Of a stretch of 64,000 nt of DNA, positions 36,317 through 43,439 are shown one piece after another; position 1 is the stretch's first letter, and each line of letters starts with the position of its first letter. Below the pieces are notes generated by a model. That model was not told the DNA's origin. It saw only the letters and a program-made list of their open reading frames with translations, and made no database searches. Location of the stretch: the NCBI GenBank assembly GCA_902594235.1, contig CACJLJ010000002.1, forward strand, positions 279,267 to 343,266, written 5' to 3'. Position numbers and translations under genes: made by a program. Source of the DNA: an uncultured Pelagibacteraceae bacterium. Lineage in GTDB: Bacteria > Pseudomonadota > Alphaproteobacteria > Pelagibacterales > Pelagibacteraceae.

Positions 36317-36351
36317 AAACCCCCAGCATTTATTTGTTGGGGGTTTATCTT
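36317..36351 (+). terminator. Intrinsic terminator after livK
   Basis: AAACCCCCA and TGGGGGTTT, extended by AGCA/TGTT with one G-U pair, form a 12-bp stem with a 6-nt loop, followed by ATCTTTTT. It separates livK from the convergent livM unit and is A-rich on its 5' side, so could also work in reverse. Confidence 0.9.
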
Positions 36352-36423
36352 TTTAAAAAAACAAATATTTATCTGCCATATATAAAGCCCAAGCAATAGC
36401 AGCTCCTGTAATAATATATTTCA
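36352..36423 (-). CDS. Possible 23-residue hydrophobic peptide downstream of livM
   Basis: ATG at 36423 lies 5 bp after the livM stop, and the frame runs to TAA at 36352. The product would start MKYIITGAAIAWALYMA and end DKYLFF, enough for one short membrane helix. There is no strong ribosome-binding site, so translation is uncertain. Its place at the end of a transporter operon makes a small membrane accessory possible. Confidence 0.35.
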
Positions 36424-36428
36424 TAATC

Positions 36429-37799
36429 TTATTTTATTTCTATTTTTTCAGGAAGTATACCTTTTGGTCTATATCTCATTATAACCAGAAGACCTACTCC
36501 CATCATTAAAAATCTAAAATACGGAACACTTTCGATTAAATGCACTTTTAGAAAGTGTGTATCGTCTAGTCCAGCTGTAGTTAAATTGACCAAATAAAGA
36601 CCAATCGGTGCTGCCTCAATCCATAAGAACCAAACAACAAAACCTCCAAGAATTGCACCAAAGTTATTTCCACTTCCACCGACAATAACCATTACCCAAA
36701 TTAAAAAAGTATATCTCAAGGGCCTATAACTTCCTGGGGTAAACAATCCATCTTGTGTAACTAACATTGCACCTGCAATACCAACAATAGCTGAACCCAA
36801 AACAAAAATTAATAAATGTTGTTTAACTACATTTTTACCCATTGCATTAGCTGCTTCCTCATTATCTCTAATTGCTCTCATCATTCTTCCCCAAGGAGAA
36901 TAAAGAGCTTTTTGAGTTAAAATTAATAAAATAATTACAACAACTAAAAATAATCCAGAGTAACAAAGTTTTACAAAAACTGATGATCCTTCTATTACAA
37001 ATTGATTTAGAGCTGATTGTCTTTCAGTTAAATCGGTAATTAGATTTAATTTACTTGAGTTAAATTTTTCAACAAGATTTATAAACCAATCTGTTTGTTG
37101 TAGATTTACTTCGTAGGGTGCAGGTCTTTTAAGTCCTATTACATTTTTTACACCTCTTGTTAACCAATCTTCATGTTTTATAATTGCGATAACAATTTCT
37201 GATATTAGTAAAGTTGCTATAGCTAAATAATCAGCTCTTAATCCTAAGGCTACTTTTCCTATAACAAAAGCTAGTCCACCTGCAAAAAAAGCTCCAACAA
37301 CCCAAGAAAAAATAATTGGAAGACCTAATCCTCCAAGAAAACCTGTCTTTGCTGGCTCTACATTTTCAATTGCCTCAATTCCAGGCTCTGAAATGAATCT
37401 TATGATTACAATTCCTAAAATTATAGTAGCAGCTACAATGTAAGTTCTGTTTTTTGATTTCTTAAAATTTTTTAATATATATCTAACAACCAATACCATT
37501 GCTATTATTAGAAAAAGACTTAATAAAATATTAAATCCACCTGCGCTCCAGGCTTCTTGAACTGGATCTACTGAAATTAGTACTGCTGCTAAACCACCTA
37601 AAGCCGTAAAACCCATTATCCCAAAGTTAATAAGACCAGCATAACCCCACTGAATATTAGCACCCATTGTCATCACAGCTGAAATTAAACAAAGATTAAA
37701 TATTGATAGAGCAATATTCCAAGACTGAAATATTCCTACAAGGATAATTAACCCCATCATTATACTATAAGCTGCAATTACATTTAAATTTTTTCTCAC
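36429..37799 (-). CDS. livM: Branched-chain amino acid ABC permease LivM
   Basis: A 456-residue permease, longer than most LivM proteins. The conserved blocks GYAGLINFGIMGFTALGG and LRADYLAIATLLISEI, and the EAA-like region SPWGRMMRAIRDNEEAANAMGKN, are present. Extra length comes from an additional hydrophobic region (about residues 85-160) and a polar insertion around residues 225-275. Its start overlaps livH by 4 bp. Confidence 0.92.
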   Translation of the reverse strand: MRKNLNVIAAYSIMMGLIILVGIFQSWNIALSIFNLCLISAVMTMGANIQWGYAGLINFGIMGFTALGGLAAVLISVDPVQEAWSAGGFNILLSLFLIIAMVLVVRYILKNFKKSKNRTYIVAATIILGIVIIRFISEPGIEAIENVEPAKTGFLGGLGLPIIFSWVVGAFFAGGLAFVIGKVALGLRADYLAIATLLISEIVIAIIKHEDWLTRGVKNVIGLKRPAPYEVNLQQTDWFINLVEKFNSSKLNLITDLTERQSALNQFVIEGSSVFVKLCYSGLFLVVVIILLILTQKALYSPWGRMMRAIRDNEEAANAMGKNVVKQHLLIFVLGSAIVGIAGAMLVTQDGLFTPGSYRPLRYTFLIWVMVIVGGSGNNFGAILGGFVVWFLWIEAAPIGLYLVNLTTAGLDDTHFLKVHLIESVPYFRFLMMGVGLLVIMRYRPKGILPEKIEIK

Positions 37800-38806
37800 A
37801 ACACCTTACCTTTAAATATACCTGATGGACGATAGAGTAATACAATGACCAGTATTGAAAAAGATACTGCAAATTTATAATCTGTAGAAAGCAATTGAAT
37901 TAGGCCATCTGGCTCCATACTTTCAGGTAAAACGTACATGAAAAATTTTCTATAAGCGTAAGTTAACAATATTTCAGAAAAAGCAATTACATATCCTCCT
38001 AGAAAGGCTCCAAACGGATTACCAATGCCACCCACTATAGCTGCTGCAAATATTGGTAGCATATTGTTAAAGTAGGTAAATGGTTTGAAACTTTTATCCA
38101 AACCATATAAAGCACCACCAATTGTAGCGAGGATACCTGCTATAATCCAAGTTGTCATAACAATTTTTTTTGGATCAATACCTGATAGCAATGCTAAATC
38201 CTCATTATCAGAATACGCTCTCATACTTTTTCCTGTCTTAGTTTTATTTAAAAACCAAAATAGAGTTGAAACTAAAATCAATGTCACAATAATTGTAATA
38301 ACTTGTGTAGATTTAATCGCAAGACCCTCATTTAATCCTGTCATTTCTTTAAATTCACCTGCCTTAATTAAAAATTTTTCTCCATCAAAAAATCTTCTAT
38401 CAGAGGGGCCAATAATTATACGAACCACTGCTTGAGTAACAAACATTACTCCAATACTTACCATTGCTAATTGTACAGGGGGACTTTTTTTTGTTCGGTA
38501 ATATTTAAAAACAAATTTATCTATTATTAACATGTAACCAACCATAAAAATAATAGCAAAAGGAATTGCTAAAATAGCTGTGGGAAAAACTCCAAGACTA
38601 ATTCCAACAGACTGAAAATACCAAGTGAATAGGATTACAAACATAGTCCCAAAAGACATCATGTCTCCTGTAGCAAAGTTTGCAAATCGTAAAATTCCAT
38701 AAATTAAAGTTACAAAAATTGCACCAAGTGCTAATTGAGATCCATAAGATAAAGCTGGAACAAAAATGTAGTTTAATAAAAGTATAATTGCATTTACAAA
38801 GTCCAT
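37796..38806 (-). CDS. livH: Branched-chain amino acid ABC permease LivH
   Basis: A 336-residue permease. GAIFVTLIYGILRFANFATGDMM near the N-terminus and the TGKSMRAYSDNEDLALLSGIDPKK loop are characteristic of LivH. FAAAIVGGIGNPFGAFLGG follows. It lies 1 bp after livF and overlaps livM by 4 bp. Confidence 0.93.
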   Translation of the reverse strand: MDFVNAIILLLNYIFVPALSYGSQLALGAIFVTLIYGILRFANFATGDMMSFGTMFVILFTWYFQSVGISLGVFPTAILAIPFAIIFMVGYMLIIDKFVFKYYRTKKSPPVQLAMVSIGVMFVTQAVVRIIIGPSDRRFFDGEKFLIKAGEFKEMTGLNEGLAIKSTQVITIIVTLILVSTLFWFLNKTKTGKSMRAYSDNEDLALLSGIDPKKIVMTTWIIAGILATIGGALYGLDKSFKPFTYFNNMLPIFAAAIVGGIGNPFGAFLGGYVIAFSEILLTYAYRKFFMYVLPESMEPDGLIQLLSTDYKFAVSFSILVIVLLYRPSGIFKGKVL

Positions 38807-38807
38807 A

Positions 38808-39515
38808 TTAACCGCCTAGAAAAGAGCTTCTTACTCTTGGATCTTTTAATAATTCTTTTCCAGTTCCAGTGTGTCGGTTCTCACCCGTCACCAAAACATA
38901 TCCTCTATCAGAAATATTTAATGCTTGTTTTGCATTTTGCTCAACCATTAAAATTGCTACATTAGTTTTTTTTACTTTTACAATATGATCAAATAGTTCA
39001 TCCATCACAATGGGTGATACACCTGCGGTTGGTTCATCCAACATTAATACTGAGGGTTTAATCATGAGTGCCCTGCCTAATGCAACCTGTTGTCTTTGTC
39101 CTCCTGATAACTCACCAACTAATTGATCTTTTTTTTCTTTCAGAATAGGAAACAAATCAAAAATTTCACCAATCGTTTCTTTAAATTCATTATTAATTAA
39201 GAACGCACCCATCTCTAAATTTTCCTCCACCGTCATACCTGAAAAAACATTTTTTGTTTGAGGCACAAAAGAAATACCTTCTTTAACTCTGTCTTGTGGA
39301 GAAAGTTTTGAAATGTCTTTACCATTAATAATTACTGAGCCAGATTTTAAGTTTAGCAAACCTAACATCGCTCTCATTGCAGTAGATTTTCCAGCTCCGT
39401 TAGGTCCAAGGATCGATACTATTTCTCCTCTTTCAACATTTACAGAACATGAATTAATTATATCTGGTCCATTACCATAACCGCCAGTCATGTTATTACC
39501 TTCAAAAAATGCCAT
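38808..39515 (-). CDS. livF: Branched-chain amino acid ABC ATPase LivF
   Basis: A 235-residue ATPase of normal length. Walker A LGPNGAGKSTAMRAM, signature GELSGGQRQQVALGRALM, Walker B VLMLDEPTAGVSP and the MVEQNAKQALNISDRGYVL H-loop/LivF tail are present. Confidence 0.94.
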   Translation of the reverse strand: MAFFEGNNMTGGYGNGPDIINSCSVNVERGEIVSILGPNGAGKSTAMRAMLGLLNLKSGSVIINGKDISKLSPQDRVKEGISFVPQTKNVFSGMTVEENLEMGAFLINNEFKETIGEIFDLFPILKEKKDQLVGELSGGQRQQVALGRALMIKPSVLMLDEPTAGVSPIVMDELFDHIVKVKKTNVAILMVEQNAKQALNISDRGYVLVTGENRHTGTGKELLKDPRVRSSFLGG

Positions 39516-39516
39516 A

Positions 39517-40302
39517 CTAATTATCCTTTAATTTCGATCCTCTGCCTAAATAACTTTCAATAACTTTTTCATCCTTTTTTGCATCCTCAACTGAACCTTC
39601 AAAAAGAACTGAACCTTCTGCCATTACAATTACTGGATCACATAATCTTCCTATAAAATCCATATCATGTTCAATCATACAAAAAGTGTAACCTTTTTCT
39701 TTATTGAGCTTTTGAATAGCTGTTCCTAGATCTTTTAGTAAAGTTCTATTTACACCCGCTCCAACCTCATCTAACAAAACTAATTTTGCATCAACCATCA
39801 TTGTTCGACCAAGTTCTAATAATTTTTTTTGTCCACCAGATAAATTTCCTGCTAATTCATTTTTTAAATGACCAAGATTAAGAAAATTAACAACCTCCAT
39901 AGCCTTTTCTTTAATCTGACTCTCTTCTTTTGCAACTAATGAAGATTTTAATAAAGCGTTCATTAATTTTTCTCCAGATTGATTTCCTGGAACCATCATT
40001 AAGTTTTCTAAAACAGATAAATTTGTAAACTCATGTGCTATTTGGAAAGTTCTAAGTAATCCTTTTGAAAATAACTCATAGGATGGAACATCGGTAATAT
40101 TTTCATTATTGAACATAACACTGCCAGCAGATGATTTTAAATTTCCTGCAATTAAATTGAATAAAGTAGTTTTACCCGAACCATTAGGTCCTATAATACC
40201 TGTGATAGTTCCTTTTTTAACTTTAAGAGAACACTTTGATACTGCAGCTAGTCCTCCAAAATATTTTGATAAATTATTAATTTCTAAAATATTTTCAGAC
40301 AT
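39517..40302 (-). CDS. livG: Branched-chain amino acid ABC ATPase LivG
   Basis: A 261-residue ATPase. Walker A IGPNGSGKTTLFNLI, the family RTFQIAHEFTNLSVLENL block, signature NLSGGQKKLLELGRTMM, Walker B LVLLDEVGAGVN and MIEHDMDFIGRLCDPVIVM tail are present. In Walker B the usual Pro of DEP is Val, a mild deviation. It lies 3 bp after proC. Confidence 0.93.
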   Translation of the reverse strand: MSENILEINNLSKYFGGLAAVSKCSLKVKKGTITGIIGPNGSGKTTLFNLIAGNLKSSAGSVMFNNENITDVPSYELFSKGLLRTFQIAHEFTNLSVLENLMMVPGNQSGEKLMNALLKSSLVAKEESQIKEKAMEVVNFLNLGHLKNELAGNLSGGQKKLLELGRTMMVDAKLVLLDEVGAGVNRTLLKDLGTAIQKLNKEKGYTFCMIEHDMDFIGRLCDPVIVMAEGSVLFEGSVEDAKKDEKVIESYLGRGSKLKDN

Positions 40303-40305
40303 TAA

Positions 40306-41073
40306 TTATTTGTTTAGTCTTTTATGAATACTATTTAAAGTACTTATTAGGGATTTATAAACGCCTTTTTTGCTCATTTCTTTTAAGCCTTGCTCATTTA
40401 ATCCCTTGGGTGTTTGTGATTCTTTTACTAAAAATTTTAATTCTTTTTTTGAATTTACTACAGCATCTTCAGATAAAGATAAAAATAATGTAGTGATATA
40501 TTTTTGAGCATCTGATCTTTTAATACCTCTCTGTACTAACCATTCGCTCATAGTTTTTAAAAATTCATAGTAAGATGCCATCATTCCAGATGTTGACCAA
40601 AAATTAATAGAAAGTTTTTCATTTTTAATTTCAACAGTAGAACCTATTTTATTAAAAAAATTTTTAACTTTTTTATTCGGTGGACAGATTGGAACTGGAC
40701 CTTTTTTTAAAGATATTGGTGGCAAAGGTATAGCTCTAACAATATTTGCTTTAACATTAATCATTTTTTTTAGTTTTGGTATAGTTATTGTGGAAATAAA
40801 ACTTATTATAGTTTGATTTGGTTTGAATTTTAAATTTTTAATTATTTTTTCACCAACTGTAGGCGTAACTGCTAAAAAAACCCAATTACTACTACTTACA
40901 ATCTTTTGATTGTCTTTTTCAATGGTAATTTTTTTAAATCTTTTTTTTAACTGATTTGAAATTTTATTATTTCTTGATGATATAAATATCTTATTATATT
41001 TAATAGATGATTTGCATATTCCAGTAATTACTGAAGATGCTATTTTTCCAGTTCCAATAAATCCTAATTTCAT
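40306..41073 (-). CDS. proC: Pyrroline-5-carboxylate reductase-like protein
   Basis: A 255-residue Rossmann protein beginning MKLGFIGTGKIASSVITGI, with FLAVTPTVGEKI and IVRAIPLPPISLKKGP blocks characteristic of ProC. The C-terminal dimerisation region (LKFLVKESQTPKGLNEQGL) resembles the TPGGT segment of the family, although diverged. It would make proline from P5C. It is first in the LivGFHM operon. A related imino-acid reductase is possible. Confidence 0.8.
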   Translation of the reverse strand: MKLGFIGTGKIASSVITGICKSSIKYNKIFISSRNNKISNQLKKRFKKITIEKDNQKIVSSSNWVFLAVTPTVGEKIIKNLKFKPNQTIISFISTITIPKLKKMINVKANIVRAIPLPPISLKKGPVPICPPNKKVKNFFNKIGSTVEIKNEKLSINFWSTSGMMASYYEFLKTMSEWLVQRGIKRSDAQKYITTLFLSLSEDAVVNSKKELKFLVKESQTPKGLNEQGLKEMSKKGVYKSLISTLNSIHKRLNK

Positions 41074-41086
41074 AGACTGGGTACTT

Positions 41087-41157
41087 TATAATGAGCATAT
41101 AAAAAAAAAGATAGTCCTTAAAAACCGGGAGCTAAAGATGGCTAAGAAGGACTATCT
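41087..41157 (+). promoter_or_regulatory. Candidate -10 box and 11-bp hairpin leader with a mini-frame
   Basis: A TATAAT at 41087-41092 would start a plus-strand transcript near 41100. An 11-bp perfect inverted repeat, AGATAGTCCTT (41109-41119) and AAGGACTATCT (41147-41157), encloses 27 nt. Inside, CCGGGAG precedes an eight-codon frame MAKKDYLD ending at 41166. Read on the minus strand, the same stem is followed by nine Ts, like an intrinsic terminator. It may be a leader of the following gene, a short minus-strand RNA, or a terminator. Confidence 0.5.
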
Positions 41158-41219
41158 AGACTAATATAACAGATCTAAATAAAAATGCATTATTGATTTT
41201 TTTCAAATATAAAGGATTT

Positions 41220-41516
41220 ATGAAAAAAAAAGGTCACAGGCCAGTCACCCGAGTCAAAAATCCTGAGCCAAAAATTGAGGATCCAGATTGGGTCATCTGG
41301 GCAGCTTGGGCTGATAGGATCACTTTTGAGGAGATTAAAAAAAAGACTGGTAAGTCAGAAGCTGATGTGATCAAAATTATGAGAAGGTCTCTTAAACCAT
41401 CATCTTTCAGATTATGGAGAAAAAGAGTCCATCAAAAAAGTATTAAACATAGAAAAAAATTTGAATATTCTAGAAAACAAATATCTAGTAAAATTAAAAA
41501 AGGTGATTATTTATAA
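41220..41516 (+). CDS. TIGR03643-like small basic protein
   Basis: About 98 residues from ATG 41220, chosen because AAAGGA lies 4 bp upstream; a TTG at 41193 would add nine residues and is less likely. The body IEDPDWVIWAAWADRITFEEIKKKTGKSEADVIKIMRRSLKPSSFRLWRKRV is like the TIGR03643/DUF2805 family, with a helix-turn-helix-like centre and a very basic C-terminus. Nucleic-acid binding is plausible. It is 3 bp from a glutaredoxin gene. Confidence 0.75.
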   Translation: MKKKGHRPVTRVKNPEPKIEDPDWVIWAAWADRITFEEIKKKTGKSEADVIKIMRRSLKPSSFRLWRKRVHQKSIKHRKKFEYSRKQISSKIKKGDYL

Positions 41517-41519
41517 GTT

Positions 41520-41774
41520 ATGAAAAAAATTACAATCTATACAGGTCCAATGTGTAATTATTGTGATGCAGCAAAAAGATTATTAACTAGGAATAACGCT
41601 ACTTATAATGAAATTAATATTGCAACAGTGGATGGTGCTATGGATGAAATGATTAAGAAAGCTAATGGTAAAAGAACAATACCACAAATATTTTTTGATG
41701 ATCAACACATCGGTGGTTATGATGAAGTCAGAGCTTTAGAAAAAGAAAATAAATTACAAGATCTTCTTAAATAA
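41520..41774 (+). CDS. grxC: Glutaredoxin 3-like protein
   Basis: An 84-residue glutaredoxin with active site CNYC in YTGPMCNYCDAAKRLL, the cis-Pro loop RTIPQIFF and glutathione-site GGYDE. It reduces disulfides with glutathione. It is coupled to the upstream basic protein and converges on the secreted-protein gene with only 2 bp between stops. Confidence 0.93.
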   Translation: MKKITIYTGPMCNYCDAAKRLLTRNNATYNEINIATVDGAMDEMIKKANGKRTIPQIFFDDQHIGGYDEVRALEKENKLQDLLK

Positions 41775-41776
41775 TA

Positions 41777-42541
41777 TTATTTTATTGTAATAGTAACAAC
41801 TGGCTCTTCAGCCCAAATTTGACATAATTCATTTACTTCTTGTGCACTAACTGCAGCTGAAGTTCCAAAAGAAATATCTATTTGTGGTGCAATCAATGCT
41901 ACAGTATATGGAGATGTGAGCTCATATATCATTACATGATCATCATCGGTACTGCCATCAGCGTGTTGTGTTTGATGTTTTGAAGATCCTGTTCCTTGTG
42001 CATAAGAAATGCTTTGATCATCTGTTTTATTTGAACAATTAGCAAGATTACATCGAGTATACTGATCATTTACTAAATATATATTCATTTCTGCAGCTGT
42101 TTGATCATTTGCAACTACAGGCTTGTGCGTATACTTATCAGTTGCCTCATCTGTTACATACATTCCATCAGTAGACGCAATAGTTCTACAAGCTGTTGCA
42201 TTTTCTCCTGCTGCTATAGCAGTAGAATTTTTAATTGTAAATTTTCTATCAATAGTAACCCTCATATGTGTATAAGTTTCTCCCAAAGGTAATAAGGCAG
42301 GTTCGCCATAACTTGCAGCTGCTGCTCCAGCACTAACAGATGCTATATCTACTTCTTTGTCTCCCGATCCTATCACTACCGCGTTATCACAACTTCCAAC
42401 ACCTGTACTTCCTGTGCATAACTCAACTTTTCTCATTGTAACTTTATATACATCTGCAGCTCCAGTTACAGCATTAGCAGAAACTGAAAGAAAAAATAAA
42501 ATGAAAATATTTGAAATAACAATTTTAAATAATTTATTCAT
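41777..42541 (-). CDS. Secreted protein of unknown function with six cysteines
   Basis: A 254-residue protein with a signal peptide (IFILFFLSVSANA). The mature part is Thr/Ala/Ser-rich with six Cys in spaced pairs (CTGSTGVGSC, CNLANC and two single Cys), and a low-complexity SKHQTQHADGSTDDDH segment. It ends with a beta-strand-like VVTITIK. It lies 2 bp after an inverse-autotransporter-like gene, so it may be a partner displayed or exported with it. No family recognised. Confidence 0.7.
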   Translation of the reverse strand: MNKLFKIVISNIFILFFLSVSANAVTGAADVYKVTMRKVELCTGSTGVGSCDNAVVIGSGDKEVDIASVSAGAAAASYGEPALLPLGETYTHMRVTIDRKFTIKNSTAIAAGENATACRTIASTDGMYVTDEATDKYTHKPVVANDQTAAEMNIYLVNDQYTRCNLANCSNKTDDQSISYAQGTGSSKHQTQHADGSTDDDHVMIYELTSPYTVALIAPQIDISFGTSAAVSAQEVNELCQIWAEEPVVTITIK

Positions 42542-42543
42542 AT

Positions 42544-43380
42544 TTAATCTGTTCTTGATATTGTTGATAGGCCTTTAAACTCAACCACAATCTTATTATT
42601 TCTTTTAACTTTTGTTAAAAGTTCGCCTGACATATCTTTTTCTTCTTTCCAGGTTTCACTACTTAAAAAACCATCCTGTAATGATGGTCCGGTTCTAGGA
42701 GGGTGTATAAACATAATCTTTGCATACCACTCATCTTTTAAACCAGTTTTATCTTTATCATCATATGCCAATTCTAAGTTTAAATTTGGGTTTAATAACA
42801 TTTCAGAACCTATTTTAGTTCCTTTAATATCATCCCTGTCTCTACCTTCCCATTCGTATGCATTTATAAATAGATCTGCCCAATGCATATGAGGGATTTG
42901 AGAGGCTAATCTTAAATCATATCCATCTAAAACTTTTTCGTCAGTTCCATCATCAATTCCAAAGTAATAATTATATCCAAATTCTAAAACTGCATTCCTA
43001 GCCTCTAAACCAAGACTTGATCTAGCATTACCAATATCATCATAATCTATAAAAGCATTAAATCCTGTCATCATAGTTTTATCATCACTAAGCATTCTTT
43101 TTCCAAAACCCAGATTACCAACTAATCTTTCATCGTTATTCTTTTCAGTATTAAAAAAAGAAAATTGAGTAAAAAAATTTCCATCCTCATTTTTTTGAAG
43201 TTCTCTTACAGCAAGGAAACTATAATCAGGTTTATTATTTTCTCTTAAATCTATACTTACTTCTGTATCACCCTCACCAGGAATAAGGTTGCTTACATAT
43301 TCAGAAACATGACTCGAAATTTCACCAGAATTGGAGGCTGTAGTAAAAATTAAAAATATAAACAACAAAAATTTTTTCAT
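42544..43380 (-). CDS. Inverse autotransporter-like outer-membrane beta-barrel
   Basis: A 278-residue protein with a signal peptide (LLFIFLIFTTASNSG). Residues about 60-215 match the pattern of the intimin/invasin beta-domain: FSFFNTEKNNDERLVGNLGFGKR, TGFNAFIDYDDIGNARSSLGLEA and a GYDLRLASQIPH...INAYEWEG block. Unlike intimins there is no Ig-like passenger region after it, only about 30 polar residues. It might be a stand-alone porin-like barrel or a translocator for the neighbouring secreted protein. Confidence 0.72.
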   Translation of the reverse strand: MKKFLLFIFLIFTTASNSGEISSHVSEYVSNLIPGEGDTEVSIDLRENNKPDYSFLAVRELQKNEDGNFFTQFSFFNTEKNNDERLVGNLGFGKRMLSDDKTMMTGFNAFIDYDDIGNARSSLGLEARNAVLEFGYNYYFGIDDGTDEKVLDGYDLRLASQIPHMHWADLFINAYEWEGRDRDDIKGTKIGSEMLLNPNLNLELAYDDKDKTGLKDEWYAKIMFIHPPRTGPSLQDGFLSSETWKEEKDMSGELLTKVKRNNKIVVEFKGLSTISRTD

Positions 43381-43439
43381 TGTTTTAAAGTATTATAATC
43401 AAAATCTATTGTATAGGTAATATTAATAAAATTTAAGAT

